Positions 6,392 through 12,554 of a stretch of 14,593 nt of DNA are shown here, piece after piece. The position numbers and the translations under genes were made by a program. The notes beneath the pieces are model-generated. The model was not told the origin of the DNA and ran no database searches. It was given only the letters and a program-made list of their open reading frames with translations. Position 1 is the first letter of the stretch. Every line of letters begins with the position of its first letter. The stretch is from Campylobacteraceae bacterium (GTDB taxonomy: Bacteria; Campylobacterota; Campylobacteria; Campylobacterales; Sulfurovaceae): positions 1 to 14,593 of the forward strand of contig JALWVW010000254.1 of assembly GCA_027079365.1 (NCBI GenBank), given 5' to 3'.

Positions 6392-6851
6392 TAGCAATAC
6401 TTTTGAAGGCTTCTTCTAGCTCTTTTGCGGAGGTTCCCATGACTTTGTCAACATTGCCACCGAATAGTTTACTCATAGTCCCCATATTGGCACCTGTGAA
6501 ATAGACATCCCCTTTTTTATCCTCAAAAACACCGAGTCTAAAAGGCATCATCGCCAGGATATGTTTGTCCGTATCATTTTTGACGATCGCATAGGCGTGC
6601 TTGCCATTTCCCATAGAGATGACATGCATACGCTCTACATCTGCGGCTCCTGCTTTTTCAAAAGATTTCTTCATATCATAGAGATGGGGCACATTCCAGC
6701 CTGCTTTTTTGGCAGCTTGCTGGAGTGCTTCCAGGGTGCTTTCGTAGTCTAGCTTGCTCTTTTGGGTAGTGATCATTAGTTTGGGCATGATCCTCCATAG
6801 TATCAAAATGGTAAGTATGGCACCTAGCATAAGACCAAATAAAAACGACAT
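6384..6851 (-). CDS. Membrane-anchored DUF302-domain protein
   Basis: A 155-residue protein with one N-terminal transmembrane segment (about 3-25, FLFGLMLGAILTILILWRIM) followed by a DUF302 domain (about 35-150: STLEALQQAAKKAGW, then VISMGNGKHAYAIV, ILAMMPFRLGVFEDKKGDVYFTGANMGTM). DUF302 proteins are often found with sulfur-oxidation or redox genes in sulfur bacteria, but no molecular function is established. The domain is predicted to face the periplasm. The ATG at 6849-6851 has GAGGAGT close upstream. The 3' end overlaps the convergent TSUP gene by eight bases. It has its own promoter and is separated from the upstream channel gene by a terminator-like hairpin. Confidence 0.8.
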   Translation of the reverse strand: MSFLFGLMLGAILTILILWRIMPKLMITTQKSKLDYESTLEALQQAAKKAGWNVPHLYDMKKSFEKAGAADVERMHVISMGNGKHAYAIVKNDTDKHILAMMPFRLGVFEDKKGDVYFTGANMGTMSKLFGGNVDKVMGTSAKELEEAFKSIATT

Positions 6852-6880
6852 GTGTACTCCTCATATAGATAGTGTGATAG

Positions 6881-6886
6881 ATTATA
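6881..6886 (-). promoter_or_regulatory. -10 box for the DUF302 gene
   Basis: A perfect TATAAT on the minus strand lies 30-35 bases upstream of the ATG, with a GAGGAGT ribosome binding site between them. No convincing -35 box is visible at the normal spacing. Confidence 0.55.
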
Positions 6887-6950
6887 ATACGAATAAGCTG
6901 GAATGATGTTTATAGAGGGAGTTGAGGTATTTACTTGGTGCGGTAATTAA

Positions 6951-6985
6951 GTAAAAAGTGTTTTTTCCAGACAGCGTCTGGAAAA
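6951..6985 (-). terminator. Rho-independent terminator-like hairpin after the SLAC1-type gene
   Basis: Perfect 10-bp arms TTTTCCAGAC (6963-6972) and GTCTGGAAAA (6976-6985) with a 3-base loop lie 15 bases past the channel stop codon on the minus strand. The RNA would continue with a short A/C stretch and then UUUUU at about 6956-6960. The U-run is slightly displaced from the stem, so efficiency is uncertain. Confidence 0.6.
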
Positions 6986-6999
6986 GAGAGAGGATGCCT

Positions 7000-7971
7000 C
7001 TACTCCTGAATGCAGATTTCATGCATGAACATATGTTTGATCGTCTGATAGAGTACGAGAAGAGTCATTAGCACAGCGACACCCAGCATAATATATGACA
7101 TAGCCAGAGAGAAGCTGTCATGCATCTTGTGGTACATCACCATAGATGCGATTGCCATGGCCGCGAGTGGGAAAATGAATGCCCACCAAGAGATAAAGTA
7201 CTTTAGTCCCAGAAAGCTTCTAAACATAAATGCCAGCATAAAAGTAAAGAAGAGTGCAATCGAGTAAAGAAAATGGGCAAACATATCCAGTGAATGGAAG
7301 AGTTTGAAATAGGCGATAAATGCGACAGCCGGAGGTGCGAGCATGATAAAGAGTGTTGGCAGAAACTTCTGTGCCAGCTGATGATGAAAGATAATACGGT
7401 TCATAATCACAGCCAAAAAGATGATCCAGAAAAAGAGACCAATGCTGAAATAATACATTAATACCATTTGTGATGCCAGTCCGATACCGCCAACAGGCAC
7501 GAGTACATTACCTACGATAGGAATGAACCAGGCAGGGTTGGAGTGAGAAATCTCTTGGTTGTGGTTTATCCAGAAGGTGATGGTGTAGAGGGTCATGTAG
7601 GTGTGCATTGCCGTACCCGCATACCAAAACCAGGCACCCATTGTATGAAAATCATGTCGTGTGATGATAGCCAGCATCAGCATTGAGATGGAGATGGCAG
7701 AGAAGAAGTTGATTCTGACAGGGTGTTTCCATTCAGCAAGTACTGCTTTGGGGTAGCGTAGTAGCTTGATGAGATAGATCAGCGAGATGAGCGCAAAAAG
7801 CCCCAATGCTACATACATCATTGTCTGTCCGACAATAGCAGGAAATCCAAGAAATTCTGCCGATTTCTGCAATGCAATGGTCAGTCCACTGATACCCATC
7901 ACGATGGCAAACATCATTACTGGGTAAAACTTGAGTCTGTTGAGTTCAATGCTCTCTGGTTGTCCGTCCAT
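7000..7971 (-). CDS. SLAC1/TehA-type anion channel family protein (TDT family)
   Basis: A 323-residue integral membrane protein with about ten hydrophobic helices, in line with the TehA/SLAC1 fold. Recognisable segments are the first helix FYPVMMFAIVMGISGLTIAL, NPAWFIPIVGNVLVP (145-159) and SWWAFIFPLAAMAIAS (261-276). The last matches the helix that carries the gating phenylalanine in TehA (F262) and SLAC1; F265 or F267 is the likely equivalent. Family members conduct chloride, nitrate, sulfite, malate or tellurite-related anions, and the ion here is unknown. The start ATG has AAAAGG 9 bases upstream. Upstream lies a Fur-box-like dyad. The gene is flanked on both sides by terminator-like hairpins, so it is probably transcribed alone. 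Confidence 0.87.
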   Translation of the reverse strand: MDGQPESIELNRLKFYPVMMFAIVMGISGLTIALQKSAEFLGFPAIVGQTMMYVALGLFALISLIYLIKLLRYPKAVLAEWKHPVRINFFSAISISMLMLAIITRHDFHTMGAWFWYAGTAMHTYMTLYTITFWINHNQEISHSNPAWFIPIVGNVLVPVGGIGLASQMVLMYYFSIGLFFWIIFLAVIMNRIIFHHQLAQKFLPTLFIMLAPPAVAFIAYFKLFHSLDMFAHFLYSIALFFTFMLAFMFRSFLGLKYFISWWAFIFPLAAMAIASMVMYHKMHDSFSLAMSYIMLGVAVLMTLLVLYQTIKHMFMHEICIQE

Positions 7972-7997
7972 AGAATAAATCCTTTTGTATAAGTTTG

Positions 7998-8016
7998 AGT
8001 GATAAATCTTATCACT
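7998..8016. promoter_or_regulatory. Palindrome upstream of the SLAC1-type gene (candidate Fur-type operator)
   Basis: Arms AGTGATAA (7998-8005) and TTATCACT (8009-8016) are perfectly inverted around 3 bases. The central 15 bases match the 7-1-7 Fur consensus TGATAATNATTATCA, as I recall it, at 12 of 14 defined positions. The site lies 27-45 bases upstream of the start codon. It would cover the transcription start if TATTAT at 8021-8026 (minus strand) is the -10 box, a repressor-like position. It could equally bind another dimeric regulator. Confidence 0.45.
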
Positions 8017-8064
8017 TTTAATAATAAAAAAAGAATCTTAGCAAAAGGAAGCTTAAATTGGAGG

Positions 8065-8089
8065 TATCCTCTCCGAATTGGAGAGGATA
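8065..8089 (-). terminator. Hairpin after the PiT gene (terminator-like)
   Basis: Perfect 10-bp arms TATCCTCTCC (8065-8074) and GGAGAGGATA (8080-8089) with a 5-base loop begin 9 bases past the phosphate transporter stop codon on the minus strand. The following RNA is only moderately U-rich, so this may be a weak terminator or an mRNA 3'-end stabiliser. Confidence 0.55.
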
Positions 8090-8098
8090 TGCAGTGTT

Positions 8099-9730
8099 TT
8101 AGAGAGAGATGCCTCTGATGATAAAGTAGATCAGGGCAGAGAGTATGGCAGCCGCAGGTACGGTGATGATCCAGGCAGCGATGATCTTTTTGACAGCATC
8201 ACGCTTGACATATTTTTTCTTTTTGGCTGACTTGAGCTTTTTCTTGGCTGTTTTGAGACGATCTTCTTCTTCGTCTATCATTCTGTAGAGCGCCACGATA
8301 CGCTCATAGTCAGACTTTTCTTTGGCCTCTATGGCTTGCATGTCACTGAGTTCTGCATTGAGTGCTCTGAGCTGTTTCTGCTCATCAACAAGCCTCTCTT
8401 CTCTGCGCTCTATCTTCTCTTTCATGGTGGTGGAGTCCAGATACTCTCTGAGGAAGCCTACCCCAAAAATACCTCCTACGGCAATATGGGTTGAGCTGAC
8501 AGGCAGACCTAACTGAGAGGCGATAATGACCGTGATCGCTGCTGCCATTGCCACAGAGAAGGCACGCATCTGATCGAGTTCGGTGATCTCAGAGCCGACA
8601 GTCCTGATGAGCTTTGGTCCATAGAGTGCCAGTCCTACTGCTATACCAAGAGCACCTACACCCATGACCCAGATAGGGATACCGGCTTTGGAAGAGATGC
8701 CGCCACTAAGTACTGCATCATTGATCGCAGCCAATGGTCCGATAGCGTTGGCGACATCATTCGCACCATGGGCAAAGCTCAGTAGTGCAGCAGCGAAGAT
8801 CAGTGGCACAGTGAAGAGTGCATTGACACCAGCTCTGCTGTTTTCCATGAGATCTGATTTTCTACCTATTACAGACTTGACAATGAGATAAACGATTGCT
8901 GCAATGCCCAGACCAAAGAGGGAGGCGATGATAAAAGAGGGTTTCTTGTCATGAGGCAAAAAGGAGAGCGTCTCTACGATCTTTGGCCAGATTTTCTTGA
9001 GGCCTTTGAGGGTCAGGTAGGTGACAAATGCCCAGGACATGATCGCCATAAAGACCGGTACCCACTTTGTGGCAGCAGCAATGCGATCCTCTTTGTATAC
9101 AATGGTTTTTTTGATAGAGAAGAGAAAAATTGCAGCGATGATACCGCCAAGTATGGGAGAGATGATCCAGGAGGCTGCGATCTTTCCCATTGTGCCCCAG
9201 GAGACGATAGCAAAGCCGGCCGAAGCAATCCCTGCACCCATGACACCACCGACGATAGAGTGTGTGGTGGAGACGGGTGCTTTGAAATAGGTGGCAAAGT
9301 TGAGCCAGAGGGCTGCTGCCAGCAGTGCTGCCATCATCGCCCAAATAAAGGTGTTGGTATCTCCGCCGAACATGGAGATATCAATGATCCCCTTTTTGAT
9401 GGTTTTGACCACCTCGCCGCCAGCGATAAACGCACCACCGGCCTCAAAAATCGCGGCGATGATGATCGCTCCCCCCATAGTCAAAGCCTTGGAGCCTACT
9501 GCCGGGCCGACATTGTTGGCAACATCGTTGGCACCGATGTTCATCGCCATGTAGGCACCAAATAGTGCGGCAATAGAGAGGAAGATACTGTTGGGAACCC
9601 CACCTGTAGTCGCAGAGCTGTAGATCAGCACCGCTACGATAAACAGTAGCGCAAAGCCCAGCCTTACAAAATCAAACCTACTTCCCTTGATCGCCTCTTT
9701 TTCCATCTTTTTGATCGTTTGGATCTCCAT
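8099..9730 (-). CDS. PiT-family inorganic phosphate transporter with C-terminal coiled coil
   Basis: A 543-residue inner-membrane ion-coupled phosphate symporter. The duplicated PiT signature is clear: GANDVANNVGP (66-76) in the first half and GANDVANAIGP (322-332) in the second, with the paired APVSTTHSIVGG (151-162) and LPVSSTHIAVGG (409-420) motifs. A hydrophilic loop between the halves is short. After the second half, residues about 434-510 form a highly charged segment (KEKIERREERLVDEQKQL, ending in a Lys-rich KKKLKSAKKKKYVKRD) predicted to be a cytoplasmic coiled coil, followed by one last membrane helix (516-537). Such a long insertion is not in the classic E. coli PitA layout. The ATG has AAGGA upstream and the gene is divergent from a two-component system. 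No PhoU-like gene is adjacent. Confidence 0.92.
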   Translation of the reverse strand: MEIQTIKKMEKEAIKGSRFDFVRLGFALLFIVAVLIYSSATTGGVPNSIFLSIAALFGAYMAMNIGANDVANNVGPAVGSKALTMGGAIIIAAIFEAGGAFIAGGEVVKTIKKGIIDISMFGGDTNTFIWAMMAALLAAALWLNFATYFKAPVSTTHSIVGGVMGAGIASAGFAIVSWGTMGKIAASWIISPILGGIIAAIFLFSIKKTIVYKEDRIAAATKWVPVFMAIMSWAFVTYLTLKGLKKIWPKIVETLSFLPHDKKPSFIIASLFGLGIAAIVYLIVKSVIGRKSDLMENSRAGVNALFTVPLIFAAALLSFAHGANDVANAIGPLAAINDAVLSGGISSKAGIPIWVMGVGALGIAVGLALYGPKLIRTVGSEITELDQMRAFSVAMAAAITVIIASQLGLPVSSTHIAVGGIFGVGFLREYLDSTTMKEKIERREERLVDEQKQLRALNAELSDMQAIEAKEKSDYERIVALYRMIDEEEDRLKTAKKKLKSAKKKKYVKRDAVKKIIAAWIITVPAAAILSALIYFIIRGISL

Positions 9731-9771
9731 GTACTTGTTCCTTGTGGTCTCTTTGTGTGGTAGATAGTAAA

Positions 9772-9777
9772 ATTATA
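9772..9777 (-). promoter_or_regulatory. -10 box for the PiT gene
   Basis: A perfect TATAAT on the minus strand lies 42-47 bases upstream of the PiT ATG. It is in the same 138-base intergenic region as the promoter of the divergent response regulator gene. No PhoB-box-like direct repeat is recognisable. Confidence 0.55.
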
Positions 9778-9837
9778 CAAAGATTCCTCTTGTGAAGTCC
9801 CTAGTTTGTTAAAAGTTTCTGATTCATTTTTTTATAC

Positions 9838-9843
9838 TATAAT
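9838..9843 (+). promoter_or_regulatory. -10 box for the two-component operon
   Basis: A perfect TATAAT lies 26-31 bases upstream of the ATG at 9869, with GGAGG (9860-9864) between them. A -35 element at 9815-9820 (GTTTCT) is poor. Its position excludes the TTG at 9806 as the translation start. Confidence 0.55.
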
Positions 9844-9868
9844 TAAGCTATTGTTTTATGGAGGTTTT

Positions 9869-10546
9869 ATGCAAAAGCAGAGATTGTTGTTGCTGGAAGA
9901 TGATGCGACACTGAACGAAACAGTATGCGAGTATCTGGAAGAGCGGGGATATAGGGTAGAGGGTGTCTATGACGGATATGAGGCGCAGGAGCGTCTCTAT
10001 GAGACACAGTTTGATCTGTTGTTGTTGGATGTCAATACCCCAAAACTCAATGGTTTTGAGGTACTCAAGAGTGCACGGGAGCAGGGAGTGACAAGCCCCG
10101 CGATCTATCTTACTTCTCTGGACAGTGTTGAGGATCTAGAAAAGGGGTTTGCAAGCGGGTGTGATGACTATATTCGCAAGCCCTTTGCACTCAAAGAGCT
10201 ACTGATCCGCATAGAGACACTGCTCAAAAGAAATTTTTATCACGAGGAGCGTACTTTTATTGAGATAGACAGCGGGATCAAATATGATATTAAGAACAGT
10301 ATGCTACTGGTAGCAGAGCAGCCGTATCAGCTGGGAACCAAAGAGTCTAGGCTGCTCAAGCTTTTTTTGCAGTCTGCCGAAGAGGTGCTCTCTCATGAAA
10401 AGATATCTGAAACACTCTGGAGCTATGAGGAGACACCCAGTGATGCTTCACTGCGTACCTATATCAAAAATCTGCGCAAGGTGATCGGAAAGGAGAAGAT
10501 CGTCAGTGTCAAGAAACAAGGCTACCGCTATACACCTAAGCAGTGA
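9869..10546 (+). CDS. OmpR-family response regulator
   Basis: A 225-residue DNA-binding response regulator. The receiver domain (about 4-115) has the acidic pair D11/D12, phospho-acceptor D54 in LLLLDVNTPKLNGF, switch residue T82 and K104 in RKPF. The 'DVNTP' form of the phosphorylation loop is common in Campylobacterota regulators. The C-terminal part (about 130-223) is a winged helix of the OmpR type (YQLGTKESRLLKLFL, then SDASLRTYIKNLRKVIG and VKKQGYRYTP). The ATG at 9869 is preferred over a TTG 63 bases upstream because GGAGG lies 4 bases before it and the -10 box lies inside the longer version. The stop codon lies 41 bases inside the kinase gene. Target genes are unknown; the divergent phosphate transporter is a natural candidate. 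Confidence 0.92.
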   Translation: MQKQRLLLLEDDATLNETVCEYLEERGYRVEGVYDGYEAQERLYETQFDLLLLDVNTPKLNGFEVLKSAREQGVTSPAIYLTSLDSVEDLEKGFASGCDDYIRKPFALKELLIRIETLLKRNFYHEERTFIEIDSGIKYDIKNSMLLVAEQPYQLGTKESRLLKLFLQSAEEVLSHEKISETLWSYEETPSDASLRTYIKNLRKVIGKEKIVSVKKQGYRYTPKQ

Positions 10547-11696
10547 GACAAAAGCCCGCAGGCGTTTTCTCCTACTGTATGGGTTTTTTGTACTGTTGTT
10601 GATAGGACTGAGTATACTCTTCTACTACCGTTCTCAGGAGCAGCTGATGTTCTCACAACAGCGGATTCGTATGATGGAGTACGCATCGGTACAGGCGAGG
10701 AGGCTCAAGCACCTGCATCGCCGCTTTCCCAAAGAGACCAAATACCCCCGTGACAATCGCTTCGAGAGTGCTATCTATGATCTGGAGTATCAGAAAATAT
10801 TTTCTACGCTGACCGAGCCCAAGGTGGATCTGCATGCCGTAATCTATCAAGTCGGGGAAAAGATCCATCTGGTCAAAGTGCTGGATGACTACTATCTGGG
10901 GGCGAAGTACCTGATCATAGAGGTGGCCAGGGATGGACAGTGGTATGCTGGGATCATGAAAAGAATACTGCTGTATGCTCTGCCAGCACTGCTGGGACTG
11001 ATGCTTCTGGGTATCTATCTTTCTAAACTCTTTGTACAACCGATGCAGCGATCTATTGTGCTGCTTGATCGCTTTATTAAGGACACCACCCATGAGCTCA
11101 ATACCCCTCTGAGCGCGATCCTTACCAATATAGAGATGATCAACAGAGAAGAGATGGCAGTAGACAATGCCAGGAAGCTCACCCGTATAGAGATCGGAGC
11201 ACGCACCGTCTCTACACTGTATGAGGATCTCAAGTTTATGGTACTGGAACAGGGCAGGGTCACCCAGAGTCAGGAGCTGGATCTGCTACCAATACTGCAG
11301 AGCAGACTGGAGTACTTCTCTCTGGCAATGGAGGCCAAGAAGGTTACACTCCACAAAGAGTTGGTACCAACACTGATCACTGTCAACAGAGGTCTGATCA
11401 TCAGGGTGATAGACAACCTTCTCTCCAATGCGATCAAGTACAACAAGCGTGATGGGGAGATCACCGTGACACTGGAGGAGGGTAGGCTGATGATCGAAGA
11501 CAGTGGGATCGGTATGAGTCAGGTACAGGTGGAAGGTATTTTTGAACGCTACAGCAGATTCAATGAAACCGAGGGGGGATTTGGTATCGGACTTAATATC
11601 GTCAAAAAGATCGTAGAGCATTATGGCATGAAGATTGCCGTAGAGTCTACAGAAGGGGTGGGCACCACTATGATACTGCAATGGAGCAAGACATGA
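10506..11696 (+). CDS. Membrane-bound sensor histidine kinase
   Basis: A 396-residue sensor kinase. Transmembrane helices lie at about 21-41 and 154-177, enclosing a periplasmic sensor region of about 110 residues with no domain I recognise. The H-box is FIKDTTHELNTPLSAI with H196, followed by the ATP-binding domain: N-box VIDNLLSNAIKYN (301-313), G1 EDSGIGM (331-337), F-box FERYSRF, and G2 GGFGIGLNIVKKI (357-369). Only about 20 residues separate TM2 from the H-box, so there is no full HAMP domain. The start taken is GTG at 10506, with AAGGAG about 10 bases upstream, overlapping the regulator gene by 41 bases. A later ATG at 10647 would delete the first membrane helix. The stop overlaps the next gene by four bases (ATGA). 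Confidence 0.9.
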   Translation: MSRNKATAIHLSSETKARRRFLLLYGFFVLLLIGLSILFYYRSQEQLMFSQQRIRMMEYASVQARRLKHLHRRFPKETKYPRDNRFESAIYDLEYQKIFSTLTEPKVDLHAVIYQVGEKIHLVKVLDDYYLGAKYLIIEVARDGQWYAGIMKRILLYALPALLGLMLLGIYLSKLFVQPMQRSIVLLDRFIKDTTHELNTPLSAILTNIEMINREEMAVDNARKLTRIEIGARTVSTLYEDLKFMVLEQGRVTQSQELDLLPILQSRLEYFSLAMEAKKVTLHKELVPTLITVNRGLIIRVIDNLLSNAIKYNKRDGEITVTLEEGRLMIEDSGIGMSQVQVEGIFERYSRFNETEGGFGIGLNIVKKIVEHYGMKIAVESTEGVGTTMILQWSKT

Positions 11697-12025
11697 AAAA
11701 AATCATTTTGATACTAACACTGTGTGTGGCGTTTGCCTATGGCGAGAGCAGCTTTGCTCGAGAATGCGTACCCTGTCACAGACAAAAGGATATCTCGCTG
11801 CAAAAGGTCTTTATGGATGCATTGTTGGTCTACGGAGGGAAGGAAAACATGAAGGCGGGACTGGCATACTATTTTCGCAACCCCAGAATGGGTACCTCAG
11901 TGATGGATGAAGATTTTTTACAGAAAAATGGAATCAAGGCGGTGACAAAACTCTCTCCCGAGATCATGGATGAGGCACTTGAAGAGTATTGGAAAATCTA
12001 CACAGTGATGGGAAAATTGCGGTAA
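11693..12025 (+). CDS. Small exported protein with one CXXCH haem-binding motif
   Basis: A 110-residue protein with a cleavable-looking signal peptide (1-17, MKKIILILTLCVAFAYG) and one CVPCH motif (C25, C28, H29) right after it, as in a periplasmic monohaem cytochrome c. Candidate axial methionines are M66 and M71 (NPRMGTSVM). The rest (helical, YYFRNPRMGT, then LSPEIMDEALEEYWKIY) loosely recalls class I cytochromes, but the protein is short and I do not assign a subfamily. The start is the ATG at 11693, which overlaps the histidine kinase stop codon (ATGA); an ATG 12 bases upstream would put charged residues before the signal peptide. Translational coupling to a sensor kinase suggests a redox or haem-related partner role for it, which is inference. 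Confidence 0.75.
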   Translation: MKKIILILTLCVAFAYGESSFARECVPCHRQKDISLQKVFMDALLVYGGKENMKAGLAYYFRNPRMGTSVMDEDFLQKNGIKAVTKLSPEIMDEALEEYWKIYTVMGKLR

Positions 12026-12062
12026 TTTTCTCCAATTTCACGATTCTTTCACTTTTCCCTGC

Positions 12063-12068
12063 TATAAT
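12063..12068 (+). promoter_or_regulatory. -10 box for the cytochrome c553 gene
   Basis: A perfect TATAAT in the context TGCTATAATTCC lies 37-42 bases before the ATG at 12105. AAGGAG at 12093-12098 is a strong ribosome binding site. It makes the cytochrome independent of the two-component operon upstream, after which no terminator hairpin is seen. Confidence 0.65.
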
Positions 12069-12104
12069 TCCTCTGTATCAATATTACAAAACAAGGAGAA
12101 TGAT

Positions 12105-12401
12105 ATGAAAAAAGTTGCAATCGCAATGCTATTTGCAGGAAGTACACTCTTGATGGCTGATGGAGCTGCTCTCTACGCTAAATGTGCAGGATGCCACGGT
12201 AAAGACGGTAAAACAAAGGCACTTGGCAAGTCTGATCCAATCGCAGGTTTGGCTGTAGATGTATTGGTTAAGGATCTTGAAGGCTACAAAGCCGGTACTA
12301 CCAACAAGCATGGTATGGGTGGCGTCATGAAAGGTCAGGTAGCTACTTACTCTGCTGATGATATCAAAGCAGTCGCTGAGTATATCAACGGCTTGAAGTA
12401 A
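12105..12401 (+). CDS. Monohaem cytochrome c553 (class I c-type cytochrome)
   Basis: A 98-residue periplasmic electron carrier. Residues 1-19 are a signal peptide (MKKVAIAMLFAGSTLLMADG region), followed by the haem motif CAGCH (27-31) in YAKCAGCHGKDG. The distal methionine probably lies in HGMGGVMKGQ. The C-terminal helix SADDIKAVAEYINGLK is typical of class I cytochromes. In relatives such as Campylobacter jejuni, c553 passes electrons from the bc1 complex to cbb3 oxidase, and the same role is likely here. Strong SD and TATAAT promoter suggest high expression. The codon choice is a little more AT-rich (aaa, gct, ggt) than in neighbours, which would fit a highly expressed gene. A hairpin follows the stop codon. 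Confidence 0.92.
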   Translation: MKKVAIAMLFAGSTLLMADGAALYAKCAGCHGKDGKTKALGKSDPIAGLAVDVLVKDLEGYKAGTTNKHGMGGVMKGQVATYSADDIKAVAEYINGLK

Positions 12402-12412
12402 TCTACTTCACT

Positions 12413-12433
12413 GGTGCCGCTTTTGGCGGTACT
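12413..12433 (+). terminator. Terminator-like hairpin after cytochrome c553
   Basis: Arms GGTGCCGC (12413-12420) and GCGGTACT (12426-12433) form an 8-bp stem with two G-U pairs around a TTTTG loop, 11 bases past the stop codon. The downstream RNA is pyrimidine-rich but has no uninterrupted U-run, so this is a moderate candidate. Confidence 0.45.
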
Positions 12434-12466
12434 GCTTCTCGTTTCTTCTCATTTTAAAACCAATTT

Positions 12467-12475
12467 TGCTACAAT
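12467..12475 (+). promoter_or_regulatory. Extended -10 promoter for the DUF234 gene
   Basis: TGC followed by TACAAT (12470-12475) is an extended -10 element about 80 bases before the ATG at 12555. It shows that the GTG at 12414 cannot be the working start if this promoter is used. Confidence 0.45.
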
Positions 12476-12554
12476 CCTCTACTATCTATCCAATGGAGTC
12501 AACACTATCCTATTTTTATTTCAGCATTTTCATCGGCGATTCCCTTTTCTTGAA

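Noticed and set aside
6361..6396. Possible hairpin at the TSUP/DUF302 convergent junction
   Set aside because: The best pairing (TGCTAC with GTAGCA) is 6 bp around a 24-base loop and overlaps both stop codons; too weak for a terminator call.
8951..9565. 204-codon open frame on the plus strand, antisense to the PiT gene
   Set aside because: It is a shadow of the conserved PiT sequence; the translated text is Cys/Asp/Gly-rich without a fold signature.
9806..9868. Upstream TTG extension of the response regulator
   Set aside because: The extension would contain the TATAAT box and the GGAGG site, and family members begin right at the receiver domain encoded from 9869.
12414..12554. Upstream GTG extension of the DUF234 protein by 47 residues
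   Set aside because: It runs through the c553 terminator-like hairpin and the extended -10 box, and has no ribosome binding site.
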